A stretch of 64,000 bases of DNA from Pseudomonas sp. LD120 (GTDB lineage Bacteria > Pseudomonadota > Gammaproteobacteria > Pseudomonadales > Pseudomonadaceae), in assembly GCF_009861525.1 (NCBI RefSeq), contig NZ_WVHL01000003.1:1178001-1242000 (forward strand), written 5' to 3'. Positions 44,445 through 53,397 of the stretch are shown here, one piece after another. Position numbers and translations under genes: made by a program. Within the stretch, counting starts at the first letter, position 1. The number at the start of each line of letters is the position of its first letter. Below the pieces are notes generated by a model. The model was not told the DNA's origin. It ran no database searches and was given only the letters and a program-made list of their open reading frames with translations.

Positions 44445-44704
44445 ATTACTCCAATTTCACCTGTAGCCAGGTTGGCTCTCGGGATAGCCTGGACGTCGAT
44501 AGCCGGATAGTGCGACGTACGGAATTAACACCGGCAGCCCGCGCACCCTTACCTCACCATTGCTGTCGGGGTGGCGCGAGACTGGGTCTGGCGAGATCGA
44601 TGCAATGGGGCGTCGACGTCGGGAAGGTCCTTGGCAGACAGATCGGAGGCACTGTTCAGCAGATTTAGCGCGGCGCTGACATGCCTTACAAGCTTTCGAG
44701 CAAA

Positions 44705-45055
44705 TCAACGACTTGAGAAGGCGTCGCTCTGACAGGAACTAGAGTTGGCAATTCGCATTTTTTCATCTTGAGCCTTGTAGTGGCCTAGCTCAGCTTCCAT
44801 CGCACTGAACTCCTCCCGAATATCCTTCGAATAGCTGAGATACTTTGCTTTGTAGGTGTCATCGAGGCCATTTTTTTCAATGTAATTCTTTGCTGAGCTA
44901 CCAGTTCTTACTGCCCATTCGCCTTTGCCGATATCTGACGCGGCTATGCCGCAGCGCATGAGCGATTTGAGGTGGTCTTCATGGCTCTCGCAGCCTGAAA
45001 GTAGGAAAAGAGCTCCAGCGAAAAAAGTGAGTTTTAGGCGGTTTCTCACGTGCAT
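44705..45055 (-). CDS. Putative lipoprotein on the minus strand
   Basis: The 116-residue product has a basic N-terminus, a hydrophobic helix and a lipobox LLSGC (cleavage before Cys at about 22). The mature part contains AASDIGKGEWAVRTGSSAKNYI and a helical charged end. It opposes the late genes, so it has its own promoter, and may be a lysogenic-conversion lipoprotein displayed at the cell envelope. The 260 bases before it (44445-44704) hold nothing I recognise. Confidence 0.7.
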   Translation of the reverse strand: MHVRNRLKLTFFAGALFLLSGCESHEDHLKSLMRCGIAASDIGKGEWAVRTGSSAKNYIEKNGLDDTYKAKYLSYSKDIREEFSAMEAELGHYKAQDEKMRIANSSSCQSDAFSSR

Positions 45056-45190
45056 TCCTTTGTCTTATTGAGTGGGCTGGAATGATATCACCTTGGATTA
45101 TTTAGTCATGGCTTAGGTCATCGTTGGTTTCTCGAGCCTTTAGCTGCCCACATTGAGCGTTCTTTCAATCATGCCCACGGAGTCGAGCGC

Positions 45191-45520
45191 ATGGAGTTTC
45201 TGTACCGCCTGCTCGACAGGCTTGATACGTGGTTTACCGCGGGGTTGGTTGGTGCGTTCGCCGCGAGCTGGTGGCACCGCGACGACCTGGTAGATCGGAA
45301 GGCCTGGGCCGTCTTCATCTTCTCGGGTGCGGTGTGTGCCCATTACCTGACTGGACTGGTTAGCGCTTATCTGGGAGTGGTCGAGCCCCGCAGCGTTGCC
45401 GGTATCGGTTTTCTGCTCGGCACCTTCGGCGGCTCATTGATCGCTGCCATTACCCGGGCAATCAAAGCTGCTGACCTTTGGGCGTTCATTCGTTCGAAGT
45501 TCGGGGGAGGTGGCACATGA
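45191..45520 (+). CDS. Putative holin
   Basis: This 109-residue protein has three hydrophobic stretches (WFTAGLVGAFAASW, WAVFIFSGAVCAHYLTGLVSAY, VAGIGFLLGTFGGSLIAAI), matching Pseudomonas phage holin-like proteins. By position it is at the head of the late genes. No endolysin follows in this window; it may lie after the tail genes. Confidence 0.72.
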   Translation: MEFLYRLLDRLDTWFTAGLVGAFAASWWHRDDLVDRKAWAVFIFSGAVCAHYLTGLVSAYLGVVEPRSVAGIGFLLGTFGGSLIAAITRAIKAADLWAFIRSKFGGGGT

Positions 45521-45861
45521 TCCTGGAGCACGTTGCAACGTGGTCGGCTGGCCTGATCGCGTTGTGGGCGACCTGGTGCTGCTTGAGCGGGAAGGTCCGC
45601 GACGGCGTATTGGGGAAGTTGATCTACGCGACTATTGCGCTGAGCGGCTACGCGCTCCTGGTGCGCAACGACCGGTTGATCATGTCCCAGTCGGTGGCAG
45701 AGGCGACACTGTACGCCTCCCTGGCCCTGGCCGGAGTTCGGCACGTCTTCATGGTCACGTACTGGCAGCGGGTGAAAGTGTTGCTGTGTCGGGCGCTGAA
45801 CTGCGAGCACTGCCTGCGCTGTGACGAGGAACCTAGATGCATCGATCGTCAAGCGAAGTAA
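45517..45861 (+). CDS. Second small membrane protein of the lysis region
   Basis: This 114-residue product starts at ATG 45517, overlapping the holin stop. It has about three hydrophobic segments and a Cys-rich C-terminus (CRALNCEHCLRCDEEPRC). It may be a second holin or an antiholin; the coupling to the holin gene supports a joint role. Confidence 0.65.
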   Translation: MILEHVATWSAGLIALWATWCCLSGKVRDGVLGKLIYATIALSGYALLVRNDRLIMSQSVAEATLYASLALAGVRHVFMVTYWQRVKVLLCRALNCEHCLRCDEEPRCIDRQAK

Positions 45862-45921
45862 GCCCGCGACACTTTTCGTAAAACTGAAATTGTGTCGCGG
45901 CGCGTTTACTGGCTCTGAGTG

Positions 45922-46116
45922 CTAAGCGTTGAGTTCTGCGGCTCGAGCAATTGCGTCGGGCTCGTGCTCGAAATGATCGCCTGTGTGCTTGCCTGTGGCT
46001 GTATCGATGATGTGGAAATGAATCGCTTCGTACGCCGGTCGGTAGTCTTCGTCTTTGACTACGAAGCCCTCTACGAGCTTGATCTCTTGCGGCGGTCTAA
46101 CAACGTAACGGCCCAT
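45922..46116 (-). CDS. Small protein of unknown function on the minus strand
   Basis: This 64-residue protein starts at ATG 46116 after AAGGAAA. The sequence MGRYVVRPPQEIKLVEGFVV is typical of small phage or plasmid proteins without known role. It lies against the late operon. Confidence 0.6.
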   Translation of the reverse strand: MGRYVVRPPQEIKLVEGFVVKDEDYRPAYEAIHFHIIDTATGKHTGDHFEHEPDAIARAAELNA

Positions 46117-46189
46117 ACGGATTTCCTTTCGTTGAGTTGAGGCCAAGAAATACCGACGTCAAGCCATCATTTCAAGCTAAAGGTGACCC

Positions 46190-46813
46190 GTGGATAGGCC
46201 ATACCCTCCGGTATCTCTGCTTGAGCTGGCTGACCTATCCGACTTCGGCATCCGCCTGACACCAGCGCCTGAAGTGTGGGAGTGGCTCCAGGCCGAGATC
46301 CTTTCCGACACCGGCAGCATTCACAACGAAGACCATACCCACCTACTGGATGCAGACATCCGGGTCATGTGGGCATCGTCGAGCTTCGAGAAGCAGGGCC
46401 GCAGAGTCCTGGGTCAGGCTGAACAGGTGGTGTTCCGCGCCGGTGGATGGCAGAAGGCACGGATGGAGCAACAGATGCGTGATTGGTTTGGCGATGTGCC
46501 GGCCTTCATCATCACTCTGGCTGCTGACTACTGCGCCCAGTGTTACGACGCTGACTTCTGCGCCCTGATCGAACACGAGCTCTACCACATCGCCCAGGCG
46601 ACCGATAAGTACGGTCAACCAGCCTTCACCCAGGAAGGCGCGCCCAAACTGAAGCTACGCGGCCATGACGTCGAAGAGTTTGTCGGTGTGGTCCGCCGCT
46701 ATGGTGCGAGCCCTGACGTTCAGGCGCTGGTAGACGCTGCAAACAATCCTGCCGAGGTGGGGAAATTGAACATATCGAGGGCCTGCGGAACCTGTCTGCT
46801 CAAGTCGGCCTGA
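46190..46813 (+). CDS. Putative phage metallopeptidase
   Basis: This 207-residue protein starts at GTG 46190. It has the zinc-protease motif EHELYHIAQ (HExxH) at about 126-134, and belongs to the phage metallopeptidase group found just before terminase genes. The C-terminus carries CGTC. Its 3' end is duplicated as a relic at 19564. Function in the phage is unknown. Confidence 0.8.
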   Translation: MDRPYPPVSLLELADLSDFGIRLTPAPEVWEWLQAEILSDTGSIHNEDHTHLLDADIRVMWASSSFEKQGRRVLGQAEQVVFRAGGWQKARMEQQMRDWFGDVPAFIITLAADYCAQCYDADFCALIEHELYHIAQATDKYGQPAFTQEGAPKLKLRGHDVEEFVGVVRRYGASPDVQALVDAANNPAEVGKLNISRACGTCLLKSA

Positions 46814-46845
46814 TCCTTGACAGGACCTTGACGGAATAAACCCAT

Positions 46846-47307
46846 ATGGCAGCCCTGAAAGATGAGGTGAAGCGCTTCATTGTGCAGGCGTTGGCCTGCT
46901 TTGATACGCCCACGCAGGTAGTGCAAGCGGTCAAGGAAACCTTCGGGCTTGATGTAACCCGCCAGCAGTGCGAGTTGTACGACCCCACCAAGTATGCCGG
47001 ACGTGATCTTGGAGTGAAGTGGCGGACGGTCTTTGAAGATACCCGCAAGCGCTTTCGAGAGGACACGGCTGATATTCCGATTGCCAACCGCGCGTTTCGC
47101 CTCCGTGGCTTGGCCCGGATGGCCGAGAAGGCCGAGAACATGCGCAACCTTGCCCTGACTGCCCAGCTTTACGAGCAGGCCGCCAGGGAGTGCGGGGATA
47201 TGTACGTCAACCGGGCCCGCAAGGAAGAGCCGGACGACGAGCCGCAGAACCCGACCCGCATCCAGGTCGATGTGGTGGATGCGAGGAAACCGAATGCCGA
47301 GCCTTAA
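46846..47307 (+). CDS. Terminase small subunit (DUF2280)
   Basis: The 153-residue product (ALKDEVKRFIVQALACFDTPTQVVQAVKETFGLDVTRQQCELYDPTK) is a DUF2280 protein, the DNA-recognition subunit of this terminase type. The N-terminal helix-turn-helix should bind the packaging site. It overlaps the large subunit start. Confidence 0.88.
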   Translation: MAALKDEVKRFIVQALACFDTPTQVVQAVKETFGLDVTRQQCELYDPTKYAGRDLGVKWRTVFEDTRKRFREDTADIPIANRAFRLRGLARMAEKAENMRNLALTAQLYEQAARECGDMYVNRARKEEPDDEPQNPTRIQVDVVDARKPNAEP

Positions 47308-48595
47308 CATTCCCCAGGCTCAGTTCCTCACGCTGCCCCACAAGTTCCGCGCCTTCGTTGCCGGCTTCGGGTCGGGGAAGACCTGGGTAGGCTGTTCGGC
47401 ACTGAGCAAGCACTTCATGGAGTGGCCAGGCGTCAACGCTGGCTACTTCGCGCCAACCTATCCGCAGATCCGGGACATCTTCTATCCGACCATGGATGAA
47501 GTGGCCTACGACTGGGGGTTGAAGACCAAGATCAACCAGGCGAACCATGAGGTTCACATCTACAGCGGTCGGCAATGCCGCGGCACTGTGATCTGCCGGT
47601 CGATGGAGAAGCCCCAGACCATCGTCGGCTTCAAGATCGGCCACGCCCTGGTGGATGAACTGGACGTGCTGACGTCGATCAAGGCGCAGCAGGCCTGGCG
47701 CAAGATCATTGCCCGGATGCGCTACAACCTGCCGGGTCTGAAGAACGGGGTAGACGTCACTACGACGCCCGAGGGCTTCAAGTTCGTCTTCCAGCAATTC
47801 GTGAAGCAACTGCGTGACAAGCCGGCGCTCAAGGAAATGTATGGCCTGGTCCAGGCCAGCACCTTCGACAACGAGCTGAACCTGCCCGACGACTACATCC
47901 CGTCGCTGATGGAGTCATATCCCGAGCAACTGATCAGGGCTTACCTGAACGGCCAGTTCGTCAACCTGACGTCCGGATCGATCTACCACGCCTACGACCG
48001 GAAGCTGAACCAGTGCTTCGACACGGTCCAAGCAGGCGAGCCTCTGTTTATCGGGATGGACTTCAACGTCGGCAAGATGGCAGCGATTACCCACGTCAAG
48101 CGCGACCAGGGGCTGCCCAGGGCAGTCGATGAGCTAATCGATGGCTACGACACACCCGACATGATCCGCCGCATCAAGGAGCGCTACTGGCAGCACGACG
48201 GCAACGACTTCAAGAAGACGTGCGAGATCAGGATCTATCCGGACGCTTCGGGCGACTCGCGCAAGTCGGTCAACGCCAGCATGACGGACATCGCCATGCT
48301 CAAGCAGGCCGGCTTCTCGGTCATCGCGCCGGCGGCCAACCCGCCAGTAAAGGACCGGATCAACGCCATGAACGCCATGTTCTGCAATGCCCAGGGCGAG
48401 AGGCGTTACCTGGTGAACCCGTTTACCTGCCCAACCTACGCCGACGGCCTGGAGCAGCAGGTATGGGCGCCCAATGGCGAGCCCGACAAGTCACAAGGAA
48501 ACGACCACGCCAACGATGGCGGCGGTTACTTCATCCACCGCGAGTACCCGATCATCAAACCGGTCACCGCTATCAAAATGGGATACGCCCGATGA
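47294..48595 (+). CDS. Terminase large subunit
   Basis: This 433-residue protein has the ATPase Walker A in FVAGFGSGKTWVG, Walker B HALVDELDVL, and C-terminal nuclease acidic residues in FIGMDFNVGK and IYPDASGDSRK, NDHANDGGGYF. It translocates DNA into the prohead. ATG 47294 chosen because it lies directly at the start of the homologous region. Confidence 0.93.
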   Translation: MPSLNIPQAQFLTLPHKFRAFVAGFGSGKTWVGCSALSKHFMEWPGVNAGYFAPTYPQIRDIFYPTMDEVAYDWGLKTKINQANHEVHIYSGRQCRGTVICRSMEKPQTIVGFKIGHALVDELDVLTSIKAQQAWRKIIARMRYNLPGLKNGVDVTTTPEGFKFVFQQFVKQLRDKPALKEMYGLVQASTFDNELNLPDDYIPSLMESYPEQLIRAYLNGQFVNLTSGSIYHAYDRKLNQCFDTVQAGEPLFIGMDFNVGKMAAITHVKRDQGLPRAVDELIDGYDTPDMIRRIKERYWQHDGNDFKKTCEIRIYPDASGDSRKSVNASMTDIAMLKQAGFSVIAPAANPPVKDRINAMNAMFCNAQGERRYLVNPFTCPTYADGLEQQVWAPNGEPDKSQGNDHANDGGGYFIHREYPIIKPVTAIKMGYAR

Positions 48596-50010
48596 GCAAC
48601 GACGTCTCCTTCAAGCGGGCGGACTACATCGAGGCCCTGGGCCGATGGGCAACAGTGCGCGATGTGTGTGCCGGCCAGCACCGGGTTGTCGATCGGCTGC
48701 CGTACATCAACGCACACGACAAGTCGCCGGAGAACCAAGACCGGAACCGGGCCTACCGCGAGCGCGCAGTGTTCAAGAACGCCACCGGGCACACCCGAAA
48801 CGGGTTGCTGGGCCTGGCGTTCCATAAAGACCCGACACTGGTGGTATCGAAGAAGCTGGAGTACCTGCAGGACAACGCCAACGGCTCCGGCGTGAGCATC
48901 TACCAGCACTCCCAGGGTACGCTTGAGAAGGTGCTGGAGGCTGGTCGGCATGGTCTCTATGTCGACTATCACCAGGACGACGGCATCGGTGGCCACTCGG
49001 TGATCCTGTCCTACTGCGCTGAAGACATCATCAACTGGCGCACCGGGATGGTGAATGGCCACAGTGTGTTGACCCTGGTGGTGCTGCGAGAGGCGCCGGA
49101 GGAGGAAGACGGCTTCGGCTTCAAGGTGATTGAGCAGTATCGAGAGCTGGCATTGGAGTCTGATGGCTTCGTCTGTCGGGTCTGGCGTCGATCAGGCCCG
49201 AAAGGCGGCGGTCCGCTGGCCATCGTTGAAGAGTTCAGGCCTGAAGGCGGAGCCGGGCGCCTCAAAGAGATCCCGTTCACTTTCGTCGGCGCGCAGAACA
49301 ACGACCCGAGCATTGATGAGTCGCCGCTCTACGACATCGCCATGATCAATCTGGGCCACTACCGAAACAGTGCCGACTATGAAGACAGCGTCTTCTGGTG
49401 CGGCCAGGCCCAGCCGTGGATCTCCGGCTTGGATGAGCAGTGGCGCGACTGGATGGAGAAGAACGGAGTCTATGTCGGCTCCAGGGCGCCGATGATGCTG
49501 CCTGCTGGTGGTTCCTTCGGGTATGCGCAGCCCCTGCCCAACACGCTGGTGAAGGAGGCCATGGCCGACAAGAACCAGATGATGATCGAGCTGGGCGCTC
49601 GCATGGTCGTAGCCTCTCTGTCGTCAAAGACCGCAACCGAGGCTCGCGGCGATCAGTCTGCATCGACTTCAGTCCTCGCCGGGTGTGTGGCCAACGTCAG
49701 TGAGGCGTACACCAAGGCGCTCATGTGGTGCTGCTCCTACATGGGCATCACTGACAAGAAGGTTTCTTACCAGGTCAACCAAGAGTTCGTGGAGCTGACA
49801 GCAGACCCGCAGATGATCACCGCGCTCGTCGGGCTCTGGCAGAACGGCGGGTTCGCGAAGGCTGATCTGCGGGCGTACTTGCGCAAACTGGGGCTGATCG
49901 CTCCTGAGCGCACGGACCAGCAGATCGATGGCGAGCTGCAGGAACAGGGCGATGGCCTGGGCCTGGACGACGAGGACAAACCAAATGGCGGCAAACCAAG
50001 CAATCCTTGA
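48592..50010 (+). CDS. Portal protein (DUF4055 type)
   Basis: This 472-residue protein (ERAVFKNATGHTRNGLLGLAFHK..., ADYEDSVFWCGQAQPWISGL, LPAGGSFGYAQP, ATEARGDQ) belongs to the DUF4055 group, which occupies the portal position in many siphovirus modules. It forms the ring through which DNA is packaged. ATGA overlap with the terminase. Confidence 0.88.
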   Translation: MSNDVSFKRADYIEALGRWATVRDVCAGQHRVVDRLPYINAHDKSPENQDRNRAYRERAVFKNATGHTRNGLLGLAFHKDPTLVVSKKLEYLQDNANGSGVSIYQHSQGTLEKVLEAGRHGLYVDYHQDDGIGGHSVILSYCAEDIINWRTGMVNGHSVLTLVVLREAPEEEDGFGFKVIEQYRELALESDGFVCRVWRRSGPKGGGPLAIVEEFRPEGGAGRLKEIPFTFVGAQNNDPSIDESPLYDIAMINLGHYRNSADYEDSVFWCGQAQPWISGLDEQWRDWMEKNGVYVGSRAPMMLPAGGSFGYAQPLPNTLVKEAMADKNQMMIELGARMVVASLSSKTATEARGDQSASTSVLAGCVANVSEAYTKALMWCCSYMGITDKKVSYQVNQEFVELTADPQMITALVGLWQNGGFAKADLRAYLRKLGLIAPERTDQQIDGELQEQGDGLGLDDEDKPNGGKPSNP

Positions 50011-51070
50011 CGCCACGATCCGGCACGCTGTCTTCCTCGAAAAGCTGAAGGCGGGGGAGGTGGGCAAGTTCGCTCCCTTCCTCAAGGAGATTGATCGTTC
50101 GATCCGGGACCGGCTCACCCGGTCGGACCTGACCGAGTACAACGTCAAGCGCCTGGAAGCGCTGCTGAAGGAGGTCGATAGCCTGCTGCTGGGCATCTTC
50201 GACCGCTACAGCACTCAACTGAACCTCGACCTGGTGGACATCGCCAACTATGAGGCTGAGTTCGAAGCCGCCAGCCTTGCCCGGTCGGCGCCGGTTGGCG
50301 TATCGCTGGATGTGGCGGCGCCCACGGTTGCCGCTGTTCGCACGGCAGTCCTGACAAACCCGCTCAGCGTGCGCGGCACCGGTGGCGGGAAGCTGCTTAA
50401 GTCCTTCATCAAGGGCTGGACCACTGCCGAGCGCGAGCGCGTCACAGGCACGATCCGGCAGGGCTTCTTCGAGGGGCAGACGAACTTTCAGATCATCCGC
50501 AACATCCGCGGTACCAAGGCGGCCGGCTACAAGGACGGCATCCTGGCCACAACCAGCCGCAATGCCAGCACTGTAGTTCACACCGCAATTCAGCATGTGT
50601 CGTCCCAGGCGCGTATGGAGGTGGCCAAGGCCAACACGGACATCGTGTCCGAGGTTGAGATGGTCGCCACGCTGGACAGCAAGACCAGCCAGACCTGCCG
50701 ATCGATGGATAAGCGACGGTTTCCGGTCGACTCCGGGCCCCGGCCACCGTTCCACCCGAACTGCCGGACGACCTTTGTGCTCATCACCAAGCTCAGTGCG
50801 GTTTTCGCCAAGGATGCTACCCGGGCCTCTGTCGGTGATGGCGGGCCCCAGCAGGTCAGCGCAAGCCTGGACTACTACCAGTGGCTTCAGCAGCAGCCAG
50901 CGGCGTTTCAGGACGTGGCAATCGGGCCTGTCCGGGGCAAATTGTTCCGGGAGGGCGGATTGACCGTGGAGCGGTTCGCAGAGCTGCAGCTTGATCGCAA
51001 CTTTGCACCATTGACCTTGGCTCAAATGAAGGCGCTTGAACCGCTTGCGTTCGAACTTGCGGGGATCTGA
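49985..51070 (+). CDS. Head morphogenesis protein (Mu gpF-like)
   Basis: The 361-residue product has a helical N-terminus and the Mu-F domain with ARMEVAKANTDIVSEVEMVATLDSKTSQTCRSMDKRRF and HPNCRTTFVLI. It acts at the portal or as a minor head protein. It overlaps the portal gene by 26 bases. Confidence 0.87.
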   Translation: MAANQAILDATIRHAVFLEKLKAGEVGKFAPFLKEIDRSIRDRLTRSDLTEYNVKRLEALLKEVDSLLLGIFDRYSTQLNLDLVDIANYEAEFEAASLARSAPVGVSLDVAAPTVAAVRTAVLTNPLSVRGTGGGKLLKSFIKGWTTAERERVTGTIRQGFFEGQTNFQIIRNIRGTKAAGYKDGILATTSRNASTVVHTAIQHVSSQARMEVAKANTDIVSEVEMVATLDSKTSQTCRSMDKRRFPVDSGPRPPFHPNCRTTFVLITKLSAVFAKDATRASVGDGGPQQVSASLDYYQWLQQQPAAFQDVAIGPVRGKLFREGGLTVERFAELQLDRNFAPLTLAQMKALEPLAFELAGI

Positions 51071-51102
51071 GCTAGGATGCTCGCACTTATCAAGGAGCGA
51101 TC

Positions 51103-51567
51103 ATGGACCCAGCTATTCAGGTGAAAATTGAAGAGGCACTGAAGGGGTTGTTCTCCGCGGTATCCCTGCTCCAAGAGGCTTACCCGGGCAAGCCTTTCAC
51201 TCCTGATGGCCGACTTGTTGGCGACATTGGTGAGGTTGTTGCCAGTCTGGCCTACGCCTTGACGCTGAATGAAGGTCTGACCAAACATCACGATGCAATT
51301 ACTGATGATGGTCGGAATGTTCAGATCAAAACCACCTTCGGCACCAGTCTTACATTCCCTGTACATCACGTACCTGACTATTACCTCGGTATCCGCATGA
51401 ATCGAGATGGCACATTCGAGGAGATCTACAACGGACCAGGCCATCTGATTCAGGCACAGCTGTCAGGACGAAAGCCCACGAAAACCGGGCTGCACTGTGG
51501 CCTGATGGGGATGCTCAAGCGCATCAACCAGTTAGTTCCAGACTCTGAGCGAATACCCAAACGTTAA
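51103..51567 (+). CDS. Putative PD-(D/E)xK-fold protein (DUF6998-like) inside the head operon
   Basis: This 154-residue protein has a GDIGE segment (Glu44), two Asp at 68-69 and QIKT (Gln74, Lys76), the E-D-QxK pattern of PD-(D/E)xK nucleases, followed by HHVPDYYLGIRM. It resembles DUF6998 proteins. It is not a normal head gene and is followed by a terminator, so I read it as a late moron. A nuclease activity on invading or host DNA is possible but unproven. Confidence 0.7.
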   Translation: MDPAIQVKIEEALKGLFSAVSLLQEAYPGKPFTPDGRLVGDIGEVVASLAYALTLNEGLTKHHDAITDDGRNVQIKTTFGTSLTFPVHHVPDYYLGIRMNRDGTFEEIYNGPGHLIQAQLSGRKPTKTGLHCGLMGMLKRINQLVPDSERIPKR

Positions 51568-51580
51568 ACGCTGAACAAAG

Positions 51581-51604
51581 CCCGGCCATGAGCCGGGTTT
51601 TTTT
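51581..51604 (+). terminator. Terminator between the inserted gene and the scaffold gene
   Basis: A stem CCCGGC/GCCGGG with loop CATGA is followed by seven T. It lies inside the late operon and shields part of the late message unless antiterminated. Confidence 0.85.
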
Positions 51605-51647
51605 ATGCCTGCAAAGCGGGCAACACATACCCAAGGGGTGCATCAAC

Positions 51648-52376
51648 GTGGCAGAAGAAAACGAAATCGACCTGGAAAACCCGGCAGTCAAGGCCGCTAT
51701 CGCGACTGCTGTTGAGGCATCCGTTTCCGGGTTGAAAACCAAGAACTCCGAGCTGCTGGGCAAGCTGAAGGAAACCACCGGCAAGCTGACCCAGTTCGAA
51801 ACCCAGTTCGAAGGCATCGATATCGACGCGGTCAAAGGACTGCTGAGTCGTGCCGGCCAGGATGAAGAAACCAAGTTGCTGACTGAAGGCAAGGTGGACG
51901 AAGTCTTCAATCGCCGCACCGAGCGTCTGCGTGGCGACTACGACAAGCAACTGAAGACTGTCACAGCGCGCGCTGAGAAGGCCGAGGCATTCGCCGCTAA
52001 GTTCCAGGGCAAGGTCCTGGGCGATTCGGTACGCGGCGCAGCGCTGAAGGCCGGCGCACTCCCTGAAGCAACCGACGACATCATCCTGCGCGCCAAAGGC
52101 GTGTTCACCCTGAACGAAGAGGGCGAAGCCGTTGCCGTTGATGAATCTGGCGAGATCGTTCTCGGCAAGGACGGCAAGACCCCTCTGACACCGCTCGAAT
52201 GGGCGGAGTCTCTGCGCGAAAGCGCACCTCACCTGTGGCCAAGGGCTTCAGGTACACAAGCCCCGGGCGGGGGTAGCGGCCAGGCTGCATTCAAGCGCTC
52301 CGAAATGACCGCCGAGCAGAAGCGCGACTACCAGCGCAAGCACGGCCAAACCGCGTACCTCGCATTGCCCAAGTAA
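51648..52376 (+). CDS. Capsid scaffolding protein
   Basis: This 242-residue protein starts at GTG 51648 (AAGGGG upstream); the ATG 60 bases upstream lies inside the terminator stem and is rejected. The highly charged coiled-coil N-terminal half (LKTKNSELLGKLKETTGKLTQFE) and the C-terminal KRDYQRKHGQTAYLA are typical of phage scaffolds just before the capsid gene. It directs prohead assembly and is then released. Confidence 0.82.
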   Translation: MAEENEIDLENPAVKAAIATAVEASVSGLKTKNSELLGKLKETTGKLTQFETQFEGIDIDAVKGLLSRAGQDEETKLLTEGKVDEVFNRRTERLRGDYDKQLKTVTARAEKAEAFAAKFQGKVLGDSVRGAALKAGALPEATDDIILRAKGVFTLNEEGEAVAVDESGEIVLGKDGKTPLTPLEWAESLRESAPHLWPRASGTQAPGGGSGQAAFKRSEMTAEQKRDYQRKHGQTAYLALPK

Positions 52377-52388
52377 GGGGATTCATCC

Positions 52389-53351
52389 ATGCCAACCACT
52401 GTTAACAGCGACCTGATCATCTACAACGATGAGGCGCAGACCGCATACCTGGAGCGTGTCCAGGACAACCTGGACGTGTTCAACGCATCCTCCAATGGTG
52501 CGATCGTCCTCGACAACGAGTTGATCGAGGGCGACTTCCGTAAGCGTGCCTTCTACAAGATCGGCGGCTCGCTGGAACACCGCGACGTCAACTCCACCGG
52601 CAAGGTGACCGCCAAGAAGATCGGTGCCGGCGAGGCGGTGGGCGTCAAGGCCCCGTGGAAGTACGGCCCCTACCAGACCACCGAAGAGGCGTTCAAGCGT
52701 CGCGGCCGTCCGGTGGACGAGTTCTCCCAGATCATCGGCGCCGACGTAGCGGATGCGACTCTGGAGGGCTTCATCCAGTACGCCACCGCTGCGCTGCGGG
52801 CCTCGATTGGCTCCAACGCCGGCATGGTGGTCACCGCCAACATCGAAACTGACGGCAAAAAGACCCTGACCCGCGGTATGCGCAAGTTCGGCGACAAGTT
52901 CGGCCGCATTGCCTTGTGGGTCATGCACTCCAGCGCCTACTTCGACATCGTCGACGAGGCCATCACCAACAAGATCTACGAAGAAGCCGGCGTTGTGATC
53001 TACGGCGGCCTGCCGGGCACCCTTGGCAAGCCGGTACTGGTAACCGACACCGCGCCGGCGGACGTGATCTTCGGCCTGCTGCCGAATGCTGTGGTCATCA
53101 CCGAGTCCCAGGCCCCGGGTTTCCGTTCGTACCCTGTGAACGATGAAGAGAACCTGGGCATCGGCTACCGCGCCGAGGGCACCGTGAACATCGATGTTCT
53201 GGGCTACAGCTGGAAGGAGTCTGCTGGTGGCGCCAACCCAACCCTGGCCGCTGTAGGCTCGGCCGCCAACTGGGCCAAGCACGCGAACAGTAACAAGGTC
53301 ACAGCCGGCGTGATGATCACGCTGACCCCTACGCCACCGGCCGGTGGTTGA
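52389..53351 (+). CDS. Major capsid protein
   Basis: The 320-residue product (MPTTVNSDLIIYNDEAQTAYLERVQDNLDVF..., FRKRAFYKIGGSLEHRDVNS, ALWVMHSSAYFDIVDEAI) is a HK97-fold capsid protein of the type found with DUF4055 portals. It follows the scaffold by 12 bases. Confidence 0.9.
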   Translation: MPTTVNSDLIIYNDEAQTAYLERVQDNLDVFNASSNGAIVLDNELIEGDFRKRAFYKIGGSLEHRDVNSTGKVTAKKIGAGEAVGVKAPWKYGPYQTTEEAFKRRGRPVDEFSQIIGADVADATLEGFIQYATAALRASIGSNAGMVVTANIETDGKKTLTRGMRKFGDKFGRIALWVMHSSAYFDIVDEAITNKIYEEAGVVIYGGLPGTLGKPVLVTDTAPADVIFGLLPNAVVITESQAPGFRSYPVNDEENLGIGYRAEGTVNIDVLGYSWKESAGGANPTLAAVGSAANWAKHANSNKVTAGVMITLTPTPPAGG

Positions 53352-53397
53352 TACCTGCCCCTGGAAGCGGTCAGCAATGGCCGCTACGGAGATTTCC

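Noticed and set aside
44457..44708. Minus-strand frame of 83 residues before the lipoprotein gene end
   Set aside because: Arg/Pro/Ser-rich sequence without ribosome-binding site or family resemblance.
51588..51647. ATG at 51588 as scaffold start
   Set aside because: It lies within the terminator stem-loop and T-run of the preceding gene; GTG 51648 has a proper ribosome-binding site.
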